Part shown: positions 25,587 through 33,132 of the stretch, piece by piece
Position numbering within the stretch: the first letter of the stretch is position 1
Layout of the letters: each line of letters starts with the position of its first letter
Assembly (NCBI RefSeq): GCF_947499215.1
Contig: NZ_CANMNI010000003.1
Coordinates: 372,001 to 436,000 of the forward strand
Direction of reading: 5' to 3'
Origin: an uncultured Pontibacter sp.
GTDB lineage: Bacteria; Bacteroidota; Bacteroidia; Cytophagales; Hymenobacteraceae
Length of the DNA: 64,000 nucleotides
Program-made: the position numbers and the translations under genes
The notes under the pieces: model-generated
What the model was told of the DNA's origin: nothing
Seen by the model: only the letters and a program-made list of their open reading frames with translations
Database searches by the model: none

Positions 25587-27044
25587 CTACTTACCAATCA
25601 CTTTGATCATGGTGCCGGCTTGTACTTGGTCGTTGAGTTCCATACCGTTTAGCACGGCAAGCTCGTTCATGCGGGCATCCGGCACTTTGTTGTTGCGGAG
25701 TGCCTGTGCCAGTGAGGTACCCTGCGACACCGTTACGATTTTTATACGCTCCGGCTGTCTGTTCAATTTATCGGGGTCAGACAACTCTCGGAAGCTTTGC
25801 ATACTGCCACTGAACACCTGGAAATAGCTGTTGAAGTTAGGGACGGTCGTGATACCCATCAGGCTATAGATATTCTCGCCATGCTGAATAAAATAAGTGA
25901 GTGTCCGCAAAGGCTGCTGTTGCTGCTGCTGTTGTTGCTGTTGTTGCTGAGGATCAGCCACCACCGCAAGGGCAGGAAGTCCGTTCACTGTTACCTGTTT
26001 ACTTTCTGTAGGCTGTAACTGGTAGCGTTGCATCGCCTGTTGGGCGGCTTCCTGCAAATTAGCTCCGGGGGCCAGTGTCAGTATCATCACGGCACTTCCG
26101 TCTTTAGGGCCCATCTGCACCTGCTGTGGAGAGTTCTGGTATCCCCAATTGGTGGGCATGGTGTACTGGAATTTCAATACTGGATGATAAAAGACACTGT
26201 TTTCCACAAAACCCTGCTTTGGATCCTCCCCATAGATAAGGCCGTCAATCATCTTTAGGTAGCTGTTTCGGTTGATCTGCGCATTGGTTAGGTTTTGTTT
26301 CTTTTTTTCTTCTGCCGCCAATTGGTTTACAGTAGTATAGCGGTCGCCCGGGTCAGGGTGTGAGGATAGGAAAGAGGGCAGTGCCTGTCCACTTTCTTCC
26401 TGTTTGCGCTGGAGTGTGGTAAAGAAGTCAGCCATTTCTTTGGCGTCATATCCTATTTTGGTGGAGTACTCCACACCTAGACGGTCAGATTCGCGTTCGG
26501 CATCACGACCATACTTCAGCATCAACAGGCCAAGCCCCTGCGACACCTCTTGGCCATACTGTGCGACGGTCGGAGACAGAATCATGCCGAGTAGCAGGCC
26601 ACCCTGCGCCAGTATGGATTTACTCTGCTGCTGCGCTGAGTGGCGCGCGGTAATGTGGCCGATCTCGTGGCCAAGTACACCGGCAAACTGCGCCTCATTG
26701 TTGAAGTGGGCCATGATGCCGCGTGTAAAGTATACGTAGCCACCCGGTACGGCAAAAGCGTTTATCACGGGCGAGTCTACGATCTTAAACTCATAGTTAA
26801 GGTTGTTGCGATGCGAAATCTGAGCCATTTGCTGGCCTTTCTCATTAATAAAGCGCTGCAGATTGGGGTCCTCGTAAAGTCCAAACTGGGCTACGATCTG
26901 TGGGTCAGCCTCCTTGCCAAGTGCAATCTCTTGGCTTTCGGACATAAACATCACATCTTTCTTGCCTGTCACCGGGTTGGTTTGGCAGGCAGTGGCTAGC
27001 AGCATGACGGATGCCATCAAACTGGTTATTATGTTCTTTTTCAT
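25587..27044 (-). CDS. M48-family zinc metalloprotease lipoprotein with polyQ linker and LysM-like C-terminus
   Basis: The 485-residue protein has a lipoprotein signal (MLLATAC), the zinc motif GVLGHEIGHITARH near residue 125, and the third-ligand region YGRDAERESDRLGVEY. This matches BepA/LoiP-type periplasmic proteases that survey outer-membrane proteins. A run of 12 glutamines (DNA about 25913-25950, mixed CAG/CAA codons) separates a middle beta-domain from its continuation. The end (SQGTSLAQALRNNKVPDARMNELAVLNGM) resembles a LysM-like fold. It stands alone on the minus strand. Confidence 0.9.
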   Translation of the reverse strand: MKKNIITSLMASVMLLATACQTNPVTGKKDVMFMSESQEIALGKEADPQIVAQFGLYEDPNLQRFINEKGQQMAQISHRNNLNYEFKIVDSPVINAFAVPGGYVYFTRGIMAHFNNEAQFAGVLGHEIGHITARHSAQQQSKSILAQGGLLLGMILSPTVAQYGQEVSQGLGLLMLKYGRDAERESDRLGVEYSTKIGYDAKEMADFFTTLQRKQEESGQALPSFLSSHPDPGDRYTTVNQLAAEEKKKQNLTNAQINRNSYLKMIDGLIYGEDPKQGFVENSVFYHPVLKFQYTMPTNWGYQNSPQQVQMGPKDGSAVMILTLAPGANLQEAAQQAMQRYQLQPTESKQVTVNGLPALAVVADPQQQQQQQQQQQQPLRTLTYFIQHGENIYSLMGITTVPNFNSYFQVFSGSMQSFRELSDPDKLNRQPERIKIVTVSQGTSLAQALRNNKVPDARMNELAVLNGMELNDQVQAGTMIKVIGK

Positions 27045-27181
27045 TGTTTTGTTGTTTAAAAGCCTGCGACACCATTTATTGTGCTAATACTACAGGCAGT
27101 CTATATATGTAACAAGCAACGATATTGCACTTGATTAGTTGCGAATTGCAGAAGTGTCCGGTTGTTTGGATGTGGGTATGG

Positions 27182-27820
27182 CTAGTCGTAGGAAGGTATG
27201 TTCTGCCCTAGGACGATATCTCTTTCTGCCACCAGTAGGCCGTCTTTTTCCTTTAATGTCACAATGCCGGACCCACCGCGCATTGGTCGTGAAGTTCTCA
27301 CTTTTTGGGTAAGCAGGGGATCACCTTCAAAGAGGTAGTCGTCGAGGTAGTACTCATTTTTACCCGGCTCTTTTACCGTGGCGTGGATATGGGCGGGCTC
27401 CGTTCTAGTAGGATAAGTGCCAGGGCGCAAGGTATAGAAGGTATAGCGCCCGTCCGAACCGGTCATGACCCAACCGCGCAAGTAGCCGTGGCGTTTGGCC
27501 CAGCCATGTTCATCTCCTTTTTTCGGATAGATACCAGTTTCATCCGTGTGGTAGATATAGAGAATCACGCCCTCTGCCGGTGTTTTTCCATCTTGCTGGT
27601 ATACAATGCCGGTCACTTTGATTTTGTCGGTTCCGGCTTTGCCGAAATTAGGCAGGGTATCGACAGGAGAAAGGATTTTATCGCCGTACTCATGTATCGC
27701 CTCACATCCCTCGCAGGGGCCGCCGACGTGGTGGGAGGTTTGCAACTTTTCCCGGCTGTCCTGCGCTTGGCAGCCAGTGGTTAACAACAAAATAGACAAA
27801 GAGAACAGGAGCCTTAGCAT
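27182..27820 (-). CDS. Intradiol ring-cleavage dioxygenase-like lipoprotein
   Basis: The 212-residue product has a lipoprotein signal (LLTTGC) and a protocatechuate 3,4-dioxygenase-type beta-sandwich. The core KIKVTGIVYQQDGKTPAEGVILYIYHTDETGIY contains a Tyr ligand candidate, and GYLRGWVMTGSDGRYTFYTLRPGTYPTRTEPAHIHATVK contains the second Tyr and the two His positions (HIH) of the iron site. Cytoplasmic members open catechol rings; envelope-bound Bacteroidota versions are of unknown substrate. No aromatic catabolism genes are nearby. Confidence 0.8.
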   Translation of the reverse strand: MLRLLFSLSILLLTTGCQAQDSREKLQTSHHVGGPCEGCEAIHEYGDKILSPVDTLPNFGKAGTDKIKVTGIVYQQDGKTPAEGVILYIYHTDETGIYPKKGDEHGWAKRHGYLRGWVMTGSDGRYTFYTLRPGTYPTRTEPAHIHATVKEPGKNEYYLDDYLFEGDPLLTQKVRTSRPMRGGSGIVTLKEKDGLLVAERDIVLGQNIPSYD

Positions 27821-27943
27821 ACTGTTTTTACTACGTCTGATAAAGGATGACCGTTGTTAGCAACTCTCGTAAAATTAGCGTTGCATACCGTCTTCTCATC
27901 CGTATACCTTGCTAATCTATTGGGCAATTGCCAATTTTGTGAT

Positions 27944-28405
27944 ATGTATACACGTGAACAAACTTCAAAACTCAGACAGGCCTTCTGGACCGCGTTTGGA
28001 CAGTATATGGCGCCGGTCGTTTCCGCTGAAGGCATGCCGACCAACTGGATCAACTACAAGACCGGACTGAAGGACGTGTTTTTCAAAATGCAGACTGATA
28101 AAAAGAAAGCCTCCATCGGTATAGAGTTGAACCAGCGTGACCCTGAGATACAGCAGCTGTTTTTTGAGCAGTTTGAAGCCCTGAAAGACTTGCTGCATGA
28201 GGCTGTGGGAGAGGAGTGGGAGTGGGACCTGCATACCTATGACGAACAGGGCAAACTGGTCAGTCGCATCTATACCGAGTTGCCGGGGGTGAGTGTGTTC
28301 AACCAGAACGACTGGCCGGCGCTTATTTCATTTTTCAAGCCCCGCATCATCGCCCTCGATGCTTTTTGGAACGATGCCAAGTACAGTTTCGACGAACTTA
28401 GGTAA
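27944..28405 (+). CDS. DUF4268-domain protein
   Basis: From the ATG at 27944 (MYTREQTSKLRQAFW) the protein has 153 residues; upstream in-frame codons look non-coding. A -7-like element AATTTTG sits just before the start. The sequence GLKDVFFKMQTDKKKASIGIELN and WEWDLHTYDEQGKLVSRIYTELPGVSVFNQNDWPALISFFK fits DUF4268, a domain also found at the end of some restriction or DNA-repair-related proteins. Function unknown. It is convergent with the DUF3820 gene, only 9 bp apart. Confidence 0.8.
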   Translation: MYTREQTSKLRQAFWTAFGQYMAPVVSAEGMPTNWINYKTGLKDVFFKMQTDKKKASIGIELNQRDPEIQQLFFEQFEALKDLLHEAVGEEWEWDLHTYDEQGKLVSRIYTELPGVSVFNQNDWPALISFFKPRIIALDAFWNDAKYSFDELR

Positions 28406-28414
28406 TAATGCAGT

Positions 28415-28645
28415 TTAGCGCAAGCGGGCCTGTCGCTTTAGGGGCTCTAGCAGATGTTCCAGTCCGTTTATTTTAATCTCGTAGAGGGTGGCCAGCTGCA
28501 TACCCAATTTGCCGGGAGGGAAACCCTCACGCGCAAACCATTCCAAATAGGAGACCGGCAGGTAGCAGAGCACCGTGTCTTTGTACTTGCCGAAAGGCAT
28601 TTTCATTCGTACAAGTTCGGTAAGTATGGACGCGTCTGGCTGCAT
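28415..28645 (-). CDS. DUF3820-family small protein
   Basis: This 76-residue protein contains MPFGKYKDTVLCYLPVSYLEWFAREGFPPGKLGMQLATLYEIKINGL, the characteristic DUF3820 pattern (FGKYxG/D...LPxxYLxWF). Members are small putative nucleic-acid-associated proteins of unknown role; the core resembles the exonuclease-linked GKYKG motif. It converges with the DUF4268 gene. Confidence 0.85.
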   Translation of the reverse strand: MQPDASILTELVRMKMPFGKYKDTVLCYLPVSYLEWFAREGFPPGKLGMQLATLYEIKINGLEHLLEPLKRQARLR

Positions 28646-28700
28646 GGGATGTGGGTTAATTGAAAGCCCAAAGATACATTTAAAGACAATGAAGGGTATA

Positions 28701-28731
28701 AAAAAAGCCTTCCAATTCGGAAGGCTTTTTT
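28701..28731. terminator. Terminator between DUF3820 and lipocalin-like genes
   Basis: Arms aaaaaagccttcc (28701-28713) and its complement (28719-28731) with a 5-base loop make a standard intrinsic terminator for the minus-strand gene at 28755. Confidence 0.85.
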
Positions 28732-28754
28732 GTTATTAGTGAGGTCGGTGAGCC

Positions 28755-29243
28755 TTACTGTTTAACGTAAGTATACGTTTTAGCTACTTTGGCAGCCTCA
28801 TACGTTTCACCGTCTTTCTCATAGGTGTCGTTGTCGTACTCATGTACCAGAACCATCTCGGTAGCTGTCAGTTTCTGTATTCTGTAAGCGATCTCTACTT
28901 CGTCACCAGCTGCATTGTAAACATTCAGCATTTTAGGGTCACCGTCTAGTTCAAGGTCAAACTTACGCGTGTACCAAGTAGGGTCTTCGCCAATCTTGAA
29001 ACGCACCGTATTATCATTTTTGTACTCAAACTGATTGTTTAGATTCTCCTGACCGGTTGTATGAACAACAGTGCCATTTTCATCATAGTATTTATATTCC
29101 TCAGTATTCATTAACCAGTTTCCGAAGAGCAGTTGCTCAGTCTCAGATATTGCTGGAACAGGTGTATCATCATCGTCGTCATTACAGCTCGTAACCGTAA
29201 AAAGAACTAGAAGGATTAGTGGGAAAAATAGTAATTTTTTCAT
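28755..29243 (-). CDS. Lipocalin-like domain lipoprotein
   Basis: The 162-residue lipoprotein starts MKKLLFFPLILLVLFTVTSC, followed by an aspartate run (NDDDDD) typical of Bacteroidota surface lipoproteins. The rest (LFGNWLMNTEEYKYYDENG..., FEYKNDNTVRFKIG, YRIQKLTATEMVLVHEYDN) matches lipocalin-like/DUF5004-type beta-barrels that open with a LxGxW motif. The ligand is unknown. The gap 29244-29476 upstream shows no other gene. Confidence 0.75.
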   Translation of the reverse strand: MKKLLFFPLILLVLFTVTSCNDDDDDTPVPAISETEQLLFGNWLMNTEEYKYYDENGTVVHTTGQENLNNQFEYKNDNTVRFKIGEDPTWYTRKFDLELDGDPKMLNVYNAAGDEVEIAYRIQKLTATEMVLVHEYDNDTYEKDGETYEAAKVAKTYTYVKQ

Positions 29244-29476
29244 TTTGAATAATAGTTATTGGTGGTGTACAAACCTTAAATAGCAAAAGCTATATAGCTA
29301 TTTGGATGGTGTGAATACGGTGCTATATTCAAAAAGATACAGTTATTGCTTTATTAATAGGTAGAGAGGGGAAATAGCTAAGTGTAAGCCGCTGAAAAAG
29401 AGTGAAATAATTTTAAATAGGCAAATAGAATTATTCCTCTACTGGTTGTGCTGCCATAGAACTTAGTTTGTTCTAA

Positions 29477-30337
29477 TCAGCTTAACAGCTCACTAACGTG
29501 CTTGCGTATGTTATGGCAGATCTGGTCCACTGGCAGGTCGTTCGGATCGGTGCCAAACGGATTCTCAATCTCCTCGGCAATCAGCTCCAAACTGGCCAGT
29601 GCGTACAGAATCAGGATAACGACAGGTATAATAAAATAGCCAAGGCTGAATACCCAACCAAAAGGCAGCGTCATGACATAGAAGAACACGAACTTTTTGA
29701 TGAAGACGCTATACGTGAAGGGAATCGGCGTGTTTTTGATGCGCTCGCAGGCACCGCAGTGGTCGGTCAGCGCTTTGATGTCCTCGCTGATGACCAGCAT
29801 TTGGGCCGTGTTAAGTTTGCCCTCCGTCTGCATGGCATTGAGGCGGGTATACAGCTTGGCTGCGACTTGGTTAGGTAGGTGTTTTTCCTTTTTGAGATCA
29901 AGCACCGGGTCCAGTTCATGGAAATCCTCGTTTTCGCGCAGCAGACATTTAAGTGCAAAGGCATAGTTGGGAATCATGAGCCGGAAAAACTGCTTGTCCT
30001 TATCGTCGGTGGCGATGGCCTGCAGCTTGATGGCCAAATTACGGGAACTGTTGGTAAGGCCTCCCCATATTTTGCGGCCTTCCCACCAACGGTCGTAGGC
30101 CGTGTTGGTGCGGAACACAAGTAGGAGCGAGATCACGAAGCCCAATACCCCGTGCATCATCCCCACATTGCGGATGTACTGTGTCTCAGCAAGGTTCAGG
30201 AAGTTAAGCTCTAGGTAGGCGATCAAACCGGAATAGACACCAACCGCCAGCATGAGCGGCAGCAGCCTCCGGAAGGTGTCGGCTTTCGAGAAGCGAAAGA
30301 TAAAAACGAACCAGTCTTTGGGATTGTAGTTTATCAT
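29477..30337 (-). CDS. Bestrophin-family anion channel
   Basis: The 286-residue membrane protein has N-terminal helices around LPLMLAVGVYSGLIAYLEL and GMMHGVLGFVISLLLVFRTNTAYDRWWEGRKIWGGLTN, the bestrophin core. Later segments are HCGACERIKNTPIPFTYSVFIKKFVFFYVMTLPFGW, two further helices, and EEIENPFGTDPNDLPVDQICHNIR (the family's ExENPFGxDxNDLP motif). Bacterial homologues form pentameric ion channels. A terminator-like hairpin followed by a T-tract lies directly before the start codon. Confidence 0.93.
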   Translation of the reverse strand: MINYNPKDWFVFIFRFSKADTFRRLLPLMLAVGVYSGLIAYLELNFLNLAETQYIRNVGMMHGVLGFVISLLLVFRTNTAYDRWWEGRKIWGGLTNSSRNLAIKLQAIATDDKDKQFFRLMIPNYAFALKCLLRENEDFHELDPVLDLKKEKHLPNQVAAKLYTRLNAMQTEGKLNTAQMLVISEDIKALTDHCGACERIKNTPIPFTYSVFIKKFVFFYVMTLPFGWVFSLGYFIIPVVILILYALASLELIAEEIENPFGTDPNDLPVDQICHNIRKHVSELLS

Positions 30338-30390
30338 AAAAAAGAAATCCGCTTAGCCCGTCCCAAAATAAGTGAGGGCAGGCTAAGCGG
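30338..30390 (-). promoter_or_regulatory. Terminator-like leader hairpin abutting the bestrophin start (possible attenuator)
   Basis: Arms ccgcttagcc (30349-30358) and ggctaagcgg (30381-30390) form a stem that extends inward with more G-C pairs. On the transcribed minus strand the stem is followed by ATTTCTTTTTT and then immediately by the bestrophin ATG. A -7-like TATCTTTA lies upstream (30419-30426 on the complement), so the hairpin would be in the 5' leader of this mRNA. Confidence 0.5.
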
Positions 30391-30597
30391 GGGTTCAGTT
30401 TGGCTAAAAGCTGAGCTTAAAGATAAGCACAAAATTTTCTAACGTGCAAGAGATACAGCAAAATTTCTATCTTGTATTTTTTAAATGTATCTGATTACCA
30501 GTAATGTAGGGTTGATTTCCTTCTTTTCTGTCTAAAATGTGATTTTAAAAAAATGACCCATGCCGCACATTTTAAGTGTAGCCTTTGTTCAACAGGT

Positions 30598-31362
30598 ATG
30601 GAATACTTTGTAAGAGAGGGAAGCATCGTGCGTGAGATCTGGGGTAAAGGGGACACCATCCTTTTTATATTTGCCGGGGCCTCAGCCGAGTTTGCCCTTA
30701 ACAAGGCGGTTGACTGGCTATACTTCACAGGCAAGCTACCTGCCGATCCGCTGGGGCGTCTGTTTTCTACCGTGGGCTATGCCCGTCAAATCGTTTTCTC
30801 GAGCAGGGAGGGGGCGCATAAGGCCATCGACACCATGGCAAAAATACATGCCGGTGTGGAGTCAAAAAGGGGCATGTCCATACCTGACTGGGCCTACCGG
30901 GACGTGCTTTTTATGCTGATTGACTACTCTATTCGTTCCCAAGAGTTGCTGGAAAGGGAATTAAGCCAAGCAGAAAAAGCCGAAGTATTCGAAGTGTTTT
31001 ACCGTGTGGGTGCCCGCATGGGATTGAAGGGACTGCCAGCTTCTTTCTCTGAGTGGCAGACGATGCGGGAAGAGCACTTGAAGCAGAACCTGCAGCAGAG
31101 TCCCCATACCTTCGACCTGTACAAACAGTATCGCAAACATCTTGGGCCGATCAGGTATAAACTGCTGTTGGAAGGACAGAAACTGATTGTGCCGCCTTTT
31201 GTGCGGGAGCAGCTGGCCTTGGGTAAGATCTCACTGCTGGGCCCTGTGCTGGGCGTGTATAAACTAAGCAGGAAGTTCAGAGCGGAGTGGCTATTGAAAT
31301 CCATCATCCTGCCACACGCCTACAAGAAGGAGATCAGGGAGCTGGACAGTCGACCGGTTTAA
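30598..31362 (+). CDS. Oxygenase MpaB-like (DUF2236) family protein
   Basis: The preferred start at 30598 gives MEYFVREGSIVREIWGKGDTILFIFAGASAEFALNKAVDWLYFTGKLPADPLGRLFSTVGYARQIVF, the DUF2236 N-terminus; an ATG at 30553 would add 15 atypical residues. The later IHAGVESKRGMSIPDWAYRDVLFMLIDYSIRS carries the helices that hold heme in MpaB/latex-clearing-protein relatives. The family includes heme oxygenases acting on isoprenoid chains. Substrate unknown. It is 254 residues, soluble or peripheral, with no operon partner. Confidence 0.8.
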   Translation: MEYFVREGSIVREIWGKGDTILFIFAGASAEFALNKAVDWLYFTGKLPADPLGRLFSTVGYARQIVFSSREGAHKAIDTMAKIHAGVESKRGMSIPDWAYRDVLFMLIDYSIRSQELLERELSQAEKAEVFEVFYRVGARMGLKGLPASFSEWQTMREEHLKQNLQQSPHTFDLYKQYRKHLGPIRYKLLLEGQKLIVPPFVREQLALGKISLLGPVLGVYKLSRKFRAEWLLKSIILPHAYKKEIRELDSRPV

Positions 31363-31409
31363 GTAGTTTTAGTGCGAAAATTATGTTAAGTAGTTTGGGG
31401 TGTTGAAAC

Positions 31410-32468
31410 TTATTCCCTCTTCAAAAACTCCTGCACCTCATGTACCGTTTTGCGTGCTGTTCGCCCCACACCGATGAGGGTGGCGGAGGCAAAGCCAGTC
31501 CAGTTGCCGTAACCGACCAACCAGAGGCCCGGTTGCTGTGTTACACGCGTGCCCTCAACAGCTATTTTACCAGCTTCATTTTTTAACTGCAAACAGGCCA
31601 GATGGTCTAGCGCAAAGCCGAAACCGGTGCACCATATTACGGCATCTACTGGCTCTTTCTCCCCGTTAAGCCAAATCACGCCTTCCTCGTAAAAGTGCTC
31701 AAAAGGGCGTACTGTATGCAGCACGCCGCGGTCACGGGCCTCTTTCATAGGTGGCACCATCACGATGTTGCCTACATGAAACTGAGACGGCTGTACTTCC
31801 TTACCGTGTTGCATGGCGTAATACTTGGCCGAGGCTTGGTCAAAAAGAACGCGCCCGTCCACATCATCGGGCAGAAAAGTCACTTCATCCAGCGTTACCC
31901 AAGTCGTGTTGGCTACTTTTGAGACCTCGGCCAAAATCTGAGCGCCGGAATTGCCACCACCCACTATTAGCACCCGCTTCCCGGCAAACGGTTCAGGGAT
32001 TTTATACTCAGAAGAATGCAGCTGTATGCCTTTAAATGTTTCGGCTCCTGTGTAGGCAGGTATAAAAGGCTTTCGGAACGTGCCGGTCGCACTGATCACG
32101 GAACGGGCATGATAAGTCTTGCCACTGCTCTTTACCTCGAACAAACCCTCGTTGTAGCAAACATCCTCTACTTGCACCGGGCGCTCAACTGGTATGTTAT
32201 ACCTGTTTTCATACTGGGTCAGGTAGATGATCACCTCCTCGCGACTCGGAAAAGGGCCTTTACTCTCCGGCATCAGCCAACCGGGCAAACTGCTGAAGGC
32301 GGCAGGAGAGAAGAGTGTGAGCGATTCCCAGCATTGGCGCCAAGAAGCACCGGGACTGGCTTGGTCATCAAGCAAAAGGTAGTTGAGCTTGGCTTTGTTA
32401 AGATAGTAGGCGCAGGCTAGCGCACTTTGCCCACCGCCGATTACTATGGTGTCGTAAGTGGTTTGCAT
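31410..32468 (-). CDS. Flavin-dependent monooxygenase (CzcO/ArsO-like FAD/NAD(P)-binding)
   Basis: From the ATG at 32466-32468 the protein has 352 residues: MQTTYDTIVIGGGQSALACAYYL (first GxGxxA/G FAD motif), SWRQCWESLTLFSPAAFSSLPG, then VISATGTFRKPFIP and KRVLIVGGGNSGAQIL (NADPH motif), and VDAVIWCTGFGF. Such enzymes insert oxygen into small molecules (Baeyer-Villiger or N-/arsenic-oxidising types). A longer reading from a TTG at 32504 is unlikely. It follows the DinB gene by 39 bp, probably in one transcript. Confidence 0.85.
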   Translation of the reverse strand: MQTTYDTIVIGGGQSALACAYYLNKAKLNYLLLDDQASPGASWRQCWESLTLFSPAAFSSLPGWLMPESKGPFPSREEVIIYLTQYENRYNIPVERPVQVEDVCYNEGLFEVKSSGKTYHARSVISATGTFRKPFIPAYTGAETFKGIQLHSSEYKIPEPFAGKRVLIVGGGNSGAQILAEVSKVANTTWVTLDEVTFLPDDVDGRVLFDQASAKYYAMQHGKEVQPSQFHVGNIVMVPPMKEARDRGVLHTVRPFEHFYEEGVIWLNGEKEPVDAVIWCTGFGFALDHLACLQLKNEAGKIAVEGTRVTQQPGLWLVGYGNWTGFASATLIGVGRTARKTVHEVQEFLKRE

Positions 32469-32507
32469 GCTAGGAAGATGAGATCTGTGTACATGGAATG
32501 ACAAGAG

Positions 32508-32963
32508 CTAAGACAATTGACCATACTTTAACAACATGCTAATTTGCCCGGCATGGTAAGCGGTATGGGTGGTGATGCGGCCCAGTGCTTCCGCCTTCGT
32601 CTTCGTGCCGAATTCCTTTGTCGTAATTGTGCTGTTCCAATCTTCGTCGGTCTGTGCTTCGATCGCCTGCTGTAGCTTCTGAGCGGAGTGTGCTACGTAA
32701 TCCTTCAGTTCCCCGAAGTTAGTCCACTCGCCCGTGTCCCGCTGGGCTACAACTGTCTTGGCCCGTACCTGCAACTCCTGACCAAATACGTTTTTGGCGA
32801 ACAGCAATTCTACATCGCCTATATGCCGCACCAGAAATCCAATGCTGTTGGGGGCAGGAGGGAGTTTCTTGCTCAGGTCTTCTTCCTGTAACTTATCCAG
32901 TAGTTGTGTGAAGCGCGTGCGGCCTTCCTGCCAGAGTTGTATGAGTTGTGCCGTGGATTGCAT
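32508..32963 (-). CDS. DinB-family (DUF664-like) metal-binding four-helix protein
   Basis: The 151-residue protein has the DinB/YfiT four-helix layout with the three histidines expected for metal: VRHIGDVELLF (His at about 47), and THTAYHAGQISML near the C-terminus (two His). Family members are often thiol transferases (bacillithiol or similar) or of unknown role. It begins an apparent two-gene operon with the monooxygenase, suggesting detoxification. Confidence 0.85.
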   Translation of the reverse strand: MQSTAQLIQLWQEGRTRFTQLLDKLQEEDLSKKLPPAPNSIGFLVRHIGDVELLFAKNVFGQELQVRAKTVVAQRDTGEWTNFGELKDYVAHSAQKLQQAIEAQTDEDWNSTITTKEFGTKTKAEALGRITTHTAYHAGQISMLLKYGQLS

Positions 32964-33086
32964 AAGCCTTATGATTTTATAGTATCAAGGTATGAATAAA
33001 ATGTAATAGACCCTTATACCTTTCCTGATTTTTGGCCGCTCAGGTGAGCATCTCGTAATGATGGGGCCACAACTTATCACCAAACA

Positions 33087-33114
33087 AAAAGCCCCGACCT
33101 AGGCCGGGGCTTTT
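33087..33114. terminator. Terminator downstream of tricorn-type protease
   Basis: Arms aaaagccccgacct (33087-33100) and aggccggggctttt (33101-33114), with one mismatch, form a GC-rich stem with A/T ends just after the stop at 33133. Confidence 0.8.
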
Positions 33115-33132
33115 GCTGTACCCAAGGACGGC

